9,513 nucleotides of DNA, from the NCBI GenBank assembly GCA_001797935.1, contig MGQT01000010.1:760-10272 (forward strand), given 5' to 3'. The notes below the pieces were generated by a model. That model saw only the letters and a list, made by a program, of their open reading frames with translations, did no database searches and was not told where the DNA came from. This document shows positions 1 to 5,773 of this stretch, piece by piece. The position numbers were made by a program, and so were the translations under genes. How positions within the stretch are numbered: the stretch's first letter is position 1; every line of letters starts with the position of its first letter. Source of the stretch: Deltaproteobacteria bacterium RBG_16_54_18 (lineage in GTDB: Bacteria > Desulfobacterota > B13-G15 > RBG-16-54-18).

Positions 1-312
1 AGGGGAAAAATCTTCCGCGAGCCCGACAACCTCGACAAACGAGGCATCCCAACCGGAGCTGGCCGCATACTGCGCGCCCATTTGTTCCATCTCCTGCGCG
101 ATCCGTTGGCTGTCCCTCGTCGTAGTGCCGAGGGTGAGCATCTCCGCGGTGAGGTCCGCCAACCCCTCCTTGCCAACGGGATCACACTCGCTGCCGCGCT
201 TGACCATGACGGTACAATAGGCGAGCGGGAGTTTATGATGCGCGAGCGCTATGATGGTAAAACCGTTGCGCAGGCGCGTTATGGTAATGTCTTCCGGCCT
301 TACGGGAAACAT
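1..312 (-). CDS. M16 peptidase-like protein, non-catalytic partner (partial)
   Basis: Only the first 104 codons are present; the gene runs off the left edge. The translation has the M16 N-terminal pattern: 'RLRNGFTIIALAHHKLPLAY' at residues 13-32, then 'GSECDP', then 'GLADLTAEML' at 50-59. Where the active partner has HxxEH, this protein has D53, A56 and E57, so it cannot bind the catalytic zinc. That is typical of the second subunit in bacterial M16B pairs, where one chain holds the zinc and the other helps bind the peptide substrate. The ATG (312-310) lies three bases after the TGA of the active gene, with GGAG about eight bases upstream, so the two are probably translationally coupled and form a heterodimer. 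The substrate and cell compartment cannot be told from this fragment. No signal peptide is visible. Confidence 0.85.
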   Translation of the reverse strand, partial: MFPVRPEDITITRLRNGFTIIALAHHKLPLAYCTVMVKRGSECDPVGKEGLADLTAEMLTLGTTTRDSQRIAQEMEQMGAQYAASSGWDASFVEVVGLAEDFSP

Positions 313-315
313 GGC

Positions 316-1614
316 TCACTCCACCGGCGCAAGGCGTTCATTTTCCTCCGGGGTAATAGGTTGTAAGGTAACCACGGTCCTGTTGTCCGCAACCAGATAT
401 CGCTGCGCCACGCGCCGGACGTCCTCTTGCGTAATCTCCTCTATTCGGTCCACCATGGTATTGACCATGGAGAAGTCCCGCGTCTTGATTTCAGAGAGGC
501 CGCCGGACAATCCCTGCATAAAGACCGACTGCAGCCCCATGACAAAAGAGGCGGTCAATCCCCGCTTGGCCTTGGCGAGCTCCGCTGCCTCGATATCCCC
601 CGTATGTATCTCCTCGATGGCCTGCCATATTTCCTTTTCTAAATGGCCGATAGGCACGCCCGGAACGGCAATGGCATATACCTGCAGCAGGCCCGGATCA
701 ATGGGCCACAGGGGGGGAGGGTCTACTTCCACCTGCGCCTCAATGGCCTTGCCCGTCTTGACAAAGCGCTGGTAAAGGCGTGATGACTTGCCGTGGGAGA
801 GGATGTGGCTGACGGCGAGGAGGGGAAAGACGTCGGGGTGCGTGACATCCGGGCAATGAAAGCCGGCGAAGAAGGCCTCTACTTGTGAGACCTTTTTGTA
901 GCAGGCGCGCCGTTCACCGCGCTGCGGCTGTTCTCGTGCCGGGGGTCCCTCCGGCGACGGCTGGGGTGTGAGATGGCCATAGTAGCGCTCAACCCAGGCA
1001 AGGGCCTTTTCCCGAATGAAATCTCCGACGATGGCGATGACGGCGTTGTTGGGGGTATAGCCGTCTCGGTAATACTCCCGGCAGTCCTCCAGGGTCAGAC
1101 GCTTCAAATCATGATCCCAACCGATGACCGGCCATTGATACGGGTGCTGGTCGAAGGCGACGGCAAAGAGTTGCTCGATGAGGAGGCCGAAGGGTGCATT
1201 GACGGTGCGCATTTTGCGCTCGCTCCTGACTACTTCGCGCTCGGTATCCAAGTTTTCCTGATTTAAGCGAAGGTTTTCCAGCCGCTCGGCCTCCAGCCTG
1301 ATGGCCAGCTCCAAGATAGCAGGCGGAAGGTTCTCAAAATAGCTCGTGTTGTCGACGGTGGTGAAGGCATTGAGGGTGCCGCCGTTGGCCTGGATGATAC
1401 GGGCGAACTCCTCGGGCCCCAGTTCCTTGGAGCCCCTGAACATCATGTGCTCAAAGAGGTGGGAGATGCCGGTGATCCCCGGGCGCTCGTTACGGGACCC
1501 CGTGGCGAAGTGCACCTGGTACGTCACGATAGGATGGGAGTGATCTTCCAGCGTCAGGATCGTGAGTCCGTTTGCCAGTCGCTCACGCTGAAAGTCCAAA
1601 AAGATTTTTTGCAT
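316..1614 (-). CDS. M16 family zinc metallopeptidase (catalytic subunit)
   Basis: This is a 432-residue zinc endopeptidase of the pitrilysin/insulinase superfamily (M16B; processing-peptidase-like), near the usual length for a single M16B chain. The inverted zinc motif HLFEH is at residues 52-56 (H52 and H56 ligands, E55 catalytic). The distal glutamate ligand is probably E132, in 'EVVRSERKM', about 75 residues further on as in pitrilysin. The early 'RLANGLTILTLEDHSHP' and the later 'RGLTASFVMGLQS' segments are also typical. I chose ATG 1614. A longer frame opens at TTG 1653, but that TTG is part of a TTGACT promoter box and the added residues match nothing in the family. There is no clear SD. 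No signal peptide is apparent, so the product may be cytoplasmic. It is followed immediately by a non-catalytic M16 partner gene. Confidence 0.92.
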   Translation of the reverse strand: MQKIFLDFQRERLANGLTILTLEDHSHPIVTYQVHFATGSRNERPGITGISHLFEHMMFRGSKELGPEEFARIIQANGGTLNAFTTVDNTSYFENLPPAILELAIRLEAERLENLRLNQENLDTEREVVRSERKMRTVNAPFGLLIEQLFAVAFDQHPYQWPVIGWDHDLKRLTLEDCREYYRDGYTPNNAVIAIVGDFIREKALAWVERYYGHLTPQPSPEGPPAREQPQRGERRACYKKVSQVEAFFAGFHCPDVTHPDVFPLLAVSHILSHGKSSRLYQRFVKTGKAIEAQVEVDPPPLWPIDPGLLQVYAIAVPGVPIGHLEKEIWQAIEEIHTGDIEAAELAKAKRGLTASFVMGLQSVFMQGLSGGLSEIKTRDFSMVNTMVDRIEEITQEDVRRVAQRYLVADNRTVVTLQPITPEENERLAPVE

Positions 1615-1624
1615 CGTTGTCCAC

Positions 1625-1653
1625 ACGATATCATCCGCTTGGAACGGAGTCAA
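1625..1653 (-). promoter_or_regulatory. Putative sigma70 promoter of the M16 pair
   Basis: On the minus strand, TTGACT (1653-1648) is followed by a 17-base spacer and TATCGT (1630-1625). Transcription would start near 1618, only about four bases before the ATG at 1614. A near-leaderless mRNA would explain why that gene has no SD. The -10 box matches only 4 of 6 positions. Confidence 0.4.
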
Positions 1654-1726
1654 TCACGCTTCGATTACTGAGCGATTGTTATGGCTGCTTGGCCTCCCAC
1701 GGACGATGAAAATTGCTTAATCCCCC

Positions 1727-1744
1727 CCCTTTTTAGCAAAAGGG
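1727..1744. repeat. Short inverted repeat (hairpin)
   Basis: CCCTTTT (1727-1733) pairs with AAAAGGG (1738-1744) around a four-base loop and directly follows a run of Cs. It resembles short palindromes scattered between genes in many bacterial genomes. No U tract makes it a convincing terminator on either strand. Confidence 0.45.
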
Positions 1745-1781
1745 TCCCCTCCTGCTGTACATAGATAAGACAAGTCGGGAT

Positions 1782-1798
1782 GTGTCGCAAAGCGACAC
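1782..1798. repeat. Perfect 7-bp hairpin with AAA loop
   Basis: GTGTCGC (1782-1788) and GCGACAC (1792-1798) form a perfect GC-rich stem with a three-base AAA loop. No T run follows, so it is not an intrinsic terminator. It lies just upstream of an SD and ten-codon ORF (1813-1845), and could be a regulatory stem or an operator-like palindrome. Confidence 0.45.
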
Positions 1799-1812
1799 CG
1801 GAAGAGGAGAAT

Positions 1813-1845
1813 TTGAAACCGCTGTTCTTCGTAAATAGATTGTAA
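1813..1845 (+). CDS. Possible ten-residue leader ORF (TTG start)
   Basis: The frame TTG...TAA encodes MKPLFFVNRL behind a GAAGAGGAG sequence at 1801-1809, and lies just after the hairpin at 1782-1798. The SD-like spacing is good, but the start is TTG and the ORF is too short for any coding statistic. It may be chance. Confidence 0.15.
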   Translation: MKPLFFVNRL

Positions 1846-1916
1846 GTTCCTCTCGTGCCCTCTTTGTTCAGGGGGACACGGCGGGATTTTTCACGCTACG
1901 GCGAAGGAGGGTAACG

Positions 1917-1949
1917 ATGGCATTTTCCTGCAGTGCGGGTTATGAATAA
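1917..1949 (+). CDS. Possible ten-residue ORF with near-perfect SD
   Basis: AAGGAGG (1904-1910) lies six bases before ATG 1917, one of the best ribosome sites in the window. The frame encodes MAFSCSAGYE and ends at TAA 1947-1949. After that stop the same frame stays open, through ATG 1977, into the deacetylase gene. It may be a leader peptide, or the start of a once-longer gene cut by a stop. I do not recognise the peptide. Confidence 0.3.
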   Translation: MAFSCSAGYE

Positions 1950-2063
1950 GGCATACTGCTTTTTCTAGAACCGTTCATGGCACGTGGCATAGACATATTT
2001 ACCACCCTTATGTGTTTAAGGAACCGATTGATACCGCTGGCAAAAGGGCCACCTCCGGCAAGA

Positions 2064-2092
2064 TTGACAAGTTATCACCGAAGGATTAGGAT
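2064..2092 (+). promoter_or_regulatory. Putative sigma70 promoter of the deacetylase operon
   Basis: A perfect TTGACA (2064-2069), a 17-base spacer and TAGGAT (2087-2092, 4 of 6) predict a transcript starting near 2099. It lies inside the upstream extension of the deacetylase frame, which argues that translation starts after it, at 2136, not at 1977. Confidence 0.5.
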
Positions 2093-2103
2093 ACGAACAA
2101 GAA

Positions 2104-2139
2104 ATGTCACTTTTTTTGTGTTTATCAGTTGCAATATGA
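2104..2139 (+). CDS. Possible 11-residue leader peptide overlapping the deacetylase start
   Basis: ATG 2104 opens an 11-codon hydrophobic ORF, MSLFLCLSVAI, whose TGA (2137-2139) overlaps the deacetylase ATG as ATGA. Its start is about five bases after the predicted transcription start. The deacetylase has no SD of its own, so reinitiation after this peptide is a reasonable way for it to be translated. The ORF is too short to judge by composition. Confidence 0.25.
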   Translation: MSLFLCLSVAI

Positions 2140-3185
2140 AAAAGACAGGGATCGTCAGACATCAGGTGTATCTGGAACACCGGACGGGGATTATGCATCC
2201 GGAGAATCCCCAGCGGCTGCAGGCAATTTATGATATGCTCGACCAGAGGGACTTCGGCGATGCATTCGTGCCTATTGAACCGCGGTATGCGACCCTGGAC
2301 GAGATCCTCTGGGTCCACGACTCCCGCTACGTAGACCGTGTGCTCGACAGTGCCGAGAAGGCTCGAGTCCAGTTTGATCCCGACACCGTATCGTCTCCGA
2401 AGACCTACCAGGCCGCCTTGATGGCGGTCGGTGGGGTATTGGAGGCGATCAAGCGTACGGTGATTGCAGAGGTCAACAATGCCTTTGCGCTCATTAGGCC
2501 GCCCGGGCATCATGCCCTCAGAGATCAGGCAATGGGGTTTTGTATCTTCAATAACGAGGCCATCGGGGCACACTATGCCAGGAAGGTCCACGGATTAAAG
2601 AGGATTCTGATCATCGATTGGGATGTCCATCACGGCAACGGAATCCAAGACGCCTTTTATGATGATCGTTCGGTCCTCTATTTTTCCGTTCATCGCGATC
2701 AATTCTTCCCCTGGACCGGCGCGGCGAACGAAGTAGGGGTGGGAAGAGGTAAGGGATATACGGTCAATGTCCCCTTGGCGAGAGGTGGGTCCGATACCGA
2801 TTATGGAAATATATTCCGCCACCTCCTCGCCCCTGTTGCCGAGCAGTTTGAGCCTGAGTTAATCATCGTTTCCGCCGGCTTTGACACCCATTACGACGAT
2901 CCCATCGGGTTAATGAAAGTTACTCCCGAGGGCTTTGCCAGGATGACCACCTTGGTTCTGGAACTGGCTGCATCCCTGTGTGAGGGCAGATTGGTTTTGG
3001 CCTTGGAGGGAGGGTATAATCCGCAGGGCTTGCGGGATTCAGTTGAAATGGTGCTGCGGGAACTGATCGGTCAATCGAGGATTGATAAAGACCAGATGCA
3101 GCACCGAGAGGACACGCACTACGAAAAAATTGCCGAAACCATTGATTGGATCAAAGACATTCACCGCCGTTCTTGGAAATTTTAA
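2136..3185 (+). CDS. Histone deacetylase family protein (class II / HDAH-like)
   Basis: This 349-residue protein is a zinc-dependent amidohydrolase that should remove acetyl or other acyl groups from lysine side chains or polyamines. Visible motifs, with ATG 2136 as residue 1, are HPENPQRL at 21-28; RPPGHHA with the catalytic His pair H125/H126; GFCIFNN at 134-140; DWDVHHGNG with zinc ligands D163 and H165; GFDTHYDDP with zinc ligand D250; and EGGYN with catalytic Y294. All active-site residues are present. RPPGHHA marks the class II/HDAH group; AcuC-type proteins have GGLHH instead, so I give no acuC symbol. The frame is open from 1977, but the family N-terminus begins here. No SD is visible. 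It heads an apparent operon with a small DUF3303-like gene and an AcsA homologue, which suggests a link to acyl-CoA metabolism, but the substrate is unknown. Confidence 0.93.
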   Translation: MKKTGIVRHQVYLEHRTGIMHPENPQRLQAIYDMLDQRDFGDAFVPIEPRYATLDEILWVHDSRYVDRVLDSAEKARVQFDPDTVSSPKTYQAALMAVGGVLEAIKRTVIAEVNNAFALIRPPGHHALRDQAMGFCIFNNEAIGAHYARKVHGLKRILIIDWDVHHGNGIQDAFYDDRSVLYFSVHRDQFFPWTGAANEVGVGRGKGYTVNVPLARGGSDTDYGNIFRHLLAPVAEQFEPELIIVSAGFDTHYDDPIGLMKVTPEGFARMTTLVLELAASLCEGRLVLALEGGYNPQGLRDSVEMVLRELIGQSRIDKDQMQHREDTHYEKIAETIDWIKDIHRRSWKF

Positions 3186-3202
3186 GGAAGGAGGGTTAAG
3201 TT

Positions 3203-3508
3203 ATGCGCTTACTGATTCTTGGTAAACATGAGCTGAATCATTGGAAGGAGATCAGGGATAAGACCGCGAGGATACTCGACCAGCCGCCGCTTGGGGTGCG
3301 GGTGCTCTATCGCTATGCCACCCTGAGCGGCAATCTCAGTTTCACCGTTATCGAGGCGGAACAGGAGGAAGAAGTGGCGAGGCTAATGGCTGATCTCTCC
3401 GGCATATCCCTGTACGAGGTGTATCCCATCTATGCAGTCGGCGGGGGAGAGAAGAGCGTACCAGAAGCACAACAAGGACCCATTGAGTCCATGCACGGCC
3501 CCATCTAA
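3203..3508 (+). CDS. Small DUF3303-like protein
   Basis: This is a 101-residue soluble protein behind a strong SD (GGAAGGAGG, from 3186), 17 bases after the deacetylase stop. The pattern 'GVRVLYRYATLSGNLSFTVI' (residues 31-50), followed by 'EAEQEEEVARLMADLSG' and 'LYEVYPIYAV', resembles DUF3303 and related small ferredoxin-fold (dimeric alpha-beta barrel) proteins. I infer this from pattern memory, not from a search. There are no cysteines, no membrane segment and no evident catalytic site. The last 20 residues (GGGEK to the end) look like a flexible tail, and the DNA for its end is repeated in degenerate form just downstream. The function is unknown. Its position between the deacetylase and the AcsA homologue suggests co-expression with both. 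Confidence 0.8.
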   Translation: MRLLILGKHELNHWKEIRDKTARILDQPPLGVRVLYRYATLSGNLSFTVIEAEQEEEVARLMADLSGISLYEVYPIYAVGGGEKSVPEAQQGPIESMHGPI

Positions 3509-3583
3509 GGACCGTGATCATTATCAAGGGCATTGAGTCTCTGCGCAACGGCCACAAGCTGTTTGCCGAAGGAGCGTAATAAT
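3473..3583 (+). repeat. Decayed tandem duplication at a gene junction
   Basis: Unit 1 (about 3473-3521) and unit 2 (about 3525-3583) share CAAGG, then CATTGAGTC, then TGC and ACGGCC, then AAGGAsCGTrATmAT, with small insertions in unit 2. The last block occurs a third time at 3617-3632 as the SD and start region of the AcsA homologue. The peptide reading also repeats: the tail PIESMHG of the small protein resembles GIESLRNG in the following short frame. An old 50-60 base duplication of the gene end fits. Confidence 0.5.
3514..3579 (+). CDS. Possible 21-residue ORF (GTG start) in the junction
   Basis: GTG 3514 to TAA 3577-3579 encodes 21 residues beginning VIIIKGIESLRNGHKL. AAGGA, overlapping the TAA of the small upstream gene, sits just before the start. 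The middle resembles the C-terminal tail of that gene, so this may be a duplicated tail fragment and not a functional gene. Confidence 0.25.
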   Translation: MIIIKGIESLRNGHKLFAEGA

Positions 3584-3626
3584 GAAGGCATATGAGCAAA
3601 ATCGTATGAATCGTTCAGGAGCGTGA
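3582..3626 (+). CDS. Possible 14-residue ORF just before the AcsA homologue
   Basis: GAAGGAG (3568-3574) lies seven bases before ATG 3582. The ORF encodes MKAYEQNRMNRSGA and ends at TGA 3624-3626, three bases before the ATG of the next gene. Each short ORF in this junction ends within five bases of the next start, so it could pass ribosomes on to the synthetase gene. It could equally be a by-product of the repeat. Confidence 0.25.
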   Translation: MKAYEQNRMNRSGA

Positions 3627-3629
3627 TAC

Positions 3630-5324
3630 ATGGAAAATGTTCTTCCACCTGCGAACCCACAGGCCAATCTGCGGAATTACCAAGAGACCTACCAGACCTT
3701 TGACTGGGAGGACATCGCGCAGGAGTTCAGCTGGCACCAAACCGGCAAGATAAATATCGCCTATGAGGCCATTGATCGGCACGCCGAAGATCCCATGCGG
3801 AGTAATCGGTTCTGCCTGATATATGAGGATGAGCACCGGAAGGAACGGATTACCTATCACCAGATGCGGGACCTCTCCAATAAGTTCGCCAATGTCCTCA
3901 AGAAATTGGGAGTGAAGAAGGGGGACCGAGTCTTTATATTTCTCCCCCGCTGCTCCGAGTATTACATTGCCATGGCCGGCTGTGCCAAAGTGGGGGCCAT
4001 CTTCAGCCCCCTGTTTGAGGCCTTGATGGAGATGGCGCTGAGGGAGAGACTTAAAGACGGCGGGGCTAAGGTACTCGTGACTACTCCCCGGATGGCCGCC
4101 CGCGTCCCCTTTTCCGAATTCCCTGACCTGAACCATATCATCCTCGTTGGATCAGGGAACATCGTCCTCCGTCCCGGGGAGGTGAGCTGGGAGGAGGAGA
4201 TGGCCGGTGCTTCATATGACTTTGATATCGAATGGATGGATTTGGAAGATCCCCTCTATATCATCTACACCTCCGGTTCCACCGGCGATCCCAAGGGGGT
4301 CCTGCATGTCCATCGAGACATGATCGGATATCTGATCACGGCGCGATGGGTTCTCGATCTCAGGGATGATGATTGCCTCTGGACCACGTCGGAACCAGGA
4401 TGGATTACGGGGACGGTATACGGCGTCTTTGCCCCCTGGCTCTGCGGGGTGAACAATTTTGTCCGCGGGGGACGATTTGATCTTGAAGGATGGTGCCGTT
4501 CCATTGAGGCCAATCGGATAACGGTCTGGTACTCTTCACCTACCGTTTTTACCAGGATGATGGAGAGAGAAAAAGATATAGCGCAGACGTGTGATCTGAG
4601 CAGTGTACGCCACATCCTCAGCGTGGGGGGCACCCTGTCCTCGGAAGTCGTCTTCTGGGCGCGGAGGTTCTTCAAGATCCCGATCCATGATACCTGGTGG
4701 ATGACCGAGACCGGGATGATTATGATCGCCAATTATCCCGGTATGCCCATCAAACCGGGCTCCATCGGCAAGCCTTTCCCCGGCATTGTGGCGGCCATTG
4801 TCGACGAACAGGGGAACACCTTGCCGCCCTTGACCCTCGGCAATCTTGCCATACGGAAGGGATGGCCGGCCATGATGCGGGGAATTTGGCGCGACGAAAC
4901 GAGATATCAGGCATATTTTACCCGCGAACCCTGGTATATCTCCGGGGACCTTGCCTACGAGGATGAAGACGGCTATTTCTACCTGCAAGGAAGGGAGGAC
5001 TACCAGATCAAAGTGGATGGGGTGATGGTCAGCACCACCGAGGTAGAAGAGGCCCTGCGGAGACACCCGGCAGTGGGGGATGCCGGCGTTGTCGGTAACC
5101 CGGACGCCCAGCGGGGAACGGCGATCAAGGCCTTTATTGCCCTCAAGCCGGGGTTTTCCCCTTCAGCAGAAGTCCAGGAAGAGATCAGAGAATTTATGCG
5201 CCGTTATTTCTCCCCCCGGTTGGTCCCCAAGGAGATAGAGTTCCGCCCCGAGATACCCCGGGGGAGGGATGGTATGGTAATCCGAAGGTCATTAAAGGCG
5301 TGGGCCTTGGGACTTCCCGGCTAA
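3630..5324 (+). CDS. acsA: AcsA-type acetyl-CoA synthetase homologue with altered catalytic residues
   Basis: This 564-residue AMP-forming synthetase homologue is close in length and end-to-end pattern to Bacillus AcsA (about 572). The normal enzyme makes acetyl-CoA from acetate, ATP and CoA through acetyl-AMP. Retained features are the P-loop TSGSTGDPKG (214-223), DTWWMTETG with W357 and E360 (354-362), D440 in SGD, R455 in GR, and hinge D457. Changed features are GEP to GGT (333-335), which normally holds adenine; the A8 stretch from SGxR to DGVM, so that Ser to D463 and Arg to M466; and the A10 motif SGKxxRR to DGMVIRR, with M549 in place of the catalytic, acetylation-controlled lysine. 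The frame is intact with no stops. An SD (AGGAG, 3617-3621) precedes ATG 3630. Normal adenylate formation looks unlikely, so it may be a pseudoenzyme, use a different substrate, or act as a partner protein. The family call is sure; activity is doubtful. Confidence 0.9.
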   Translation: MENVLPPANPQANLRNYQETYQTFDWEDIAQEFSWHQTGKINIAYEAIDRHAEDPMRSNRFCLIYEDEHRKERITYHQMRDLSNKFANVLKKLGVKKGDRVFIFLPRCSEYYIAMAGCAKVGAIFSPLFEALMEMALRERLKDGGAKVLVTTPRMAARVPFSEFPDLNHIILVGSGNIVLRPGEVSWEEEMAGASYDFDIEWMDLEDPLYIIYTSGSTGDPKGVLHVHRDMIGYLITARWVLDLRDDDCLWTTSEPGWITGTVYGVFAPWLCGVNNFVRGGRFDLEGWCRSIEANRITVWYSSPTVFTRMMEREKDIAQTCDLSSVRHILSVGGTLSSEVVFWARRFFKIPIHDTWWMTETGMIMIANYPGMPIKPGSIGKPFPGIVAAIVDEQGNTLPPLTLGNLAIRKGWPAMMRGIWRDETRYQAYFTREPWYISGDLAYEDEDGYFYLQGREDYQIKVDGVMVSTTEVEEALRRHPAVGDAGVVGNPDAQRGTAIKAFIALKPGFSPSAEVQEEIREFMRRYFSPRLVPKEIEFRPEIPRGRDGMVIRRSLKAWALGLPG

Positions 5325-5773
5325 AGATCGAGGAGCATGGCGGTCTCGTTGCAGTCAGGGAACTTCACGCATCTCACACAGTCGGTCCAAATCTTATGGG
5401 GGAGGGTGGCCTTGTCCACGACACGAAAACCGATCCGTTCGAAATAACGCGGTATGTACGTGAGGAGGAAGACCTGTTTGATCCCTAGCTCTTTCGCCTC
5501 TTCAAGGCACGCCGCGATCAATTGCCCCCCCACCCCTTTTTTCCGCCCGTCAGTAGTCACTGCCAAAGAGCGAATCTCCGCGAGCCCCTCCCAACAGATA
5601 TGCAGAGCGCACACGCCGCTTATCTGTCCGCCTGCACCTTGAAAGACGGAGAAATCCCGCAGGTTATCGTAGATCTCGCTCAGGGAGCGGGGGAGCAGCC
5701 GTTCTTCTTCTGCGAACTGGTTTATCAGCCGTTGGATAGATTCGGCGTCGGCGATGGTGGCCCGTCGGATCAT
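5321..5773 (-). CDS. GNAT family N-acetyltransferase, short ArgA-like type
   Basis: This is a 150-residue single-domain GNAT acetyltransferase. RSLAV (68-72) followed by RKKGVGGQL (77-85) is the acetyl-CoA-binding motif A, and YFERIGFRVVDK (110-121) is motif B. The tail 'LPHKIWTDCVRCVKFPDC' (124-141), then NETAM, is typical of the short N-acetylglutamate synthase-like group (as in the GNAT part of ArgH-A fusions and small mycobacterial ArgA). It likely transfers acetyl from acetyl-CoA to glutamate in arginine biosynthesis, but related proteins are often just called N-acetyltransferase. Cysteines 132, 135 and 141 form a conserved-looking cluster. Its ATG overlaps the recN stop as ATGA, so it is the coupled last gene of the nadK-recN operon. 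It converges on the AcsA-homologue gene, and the two stop codons overlap. Confidence 0.85.
   Translation of the reverse strand: MIRRATIADAESIQRLINQFAEEERLLPRSLSEIYDNLRDFSVFQGAGGQISGVCALHICWEGLAEIRSLAVTTDGRKKGVGGQLIAACLEEAKELGIKQVFLLTYIPRYFERIGFRVVDKATLPHKIWTDCVRCVKFPDCNETAMLLDL

Larger units (their letters stand above)
1654..2063. other. Intergenic region between M16 and deacetylase operons
   Basis: No gene of normal size is supported in this stretch between divergent operons. It holds an eight-base C tract, two hairpins (1727-1744 and 1782-1798) and two ORFs of ten codons behind good SD sequences (1813-1845 and 1917-1949). These could be leader peptides or parts of an unrecognised RNA, but I match no known riboswitch. 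The open frame from 1977 into the deacetylase gene encodes a basic stretch unlike deacetylase N-termini and is probably not translated. Confidence 0.6.

Noticed and set aside
1615..1653. TTG start at 1653 for the M16 peptidase
   Set aside because: The TTG is part of a TTGACT-17-TATCGT promoter, has no SD, and the 13 added residues do not fit the family N-terminus.
1775..1810. c-di-GMP-I riboswitch, suggested by CGCAAAGC near CCGG
   Set aside because: Only a few bases resemble it; the second conserved helix and tetraloop receptor are not found.
1977..1992. CACGTG palindrome near 1980 as an operator
   Set aside because: The six-base core is too short and its flanks are not symmetric.
1977..2135. 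N-terminal extension of the deacetylase from ATG 1977
   Set aside because: The 53 residues are basic and unlike HDAC N-termini, there is no SD, and a good promoter lies inside the stretch.
2136..3185. Naming the deacetylase acuC
   Set aside because: AcuC-type proteins have GGLHH at the active-site His pair; this one has RPPGHHA of the class II/HDAH group.
5321..5773. The GNAT protein as AcuA, the synthetase-modifying acetyltransferase
   Set aside because: Its tail (LPHKIWTDC...CVKFPDC) is that of short ArgA-like proteins, it lies in the nadK-recN operon on the other strand, and the synthetase lacks the target lysine.
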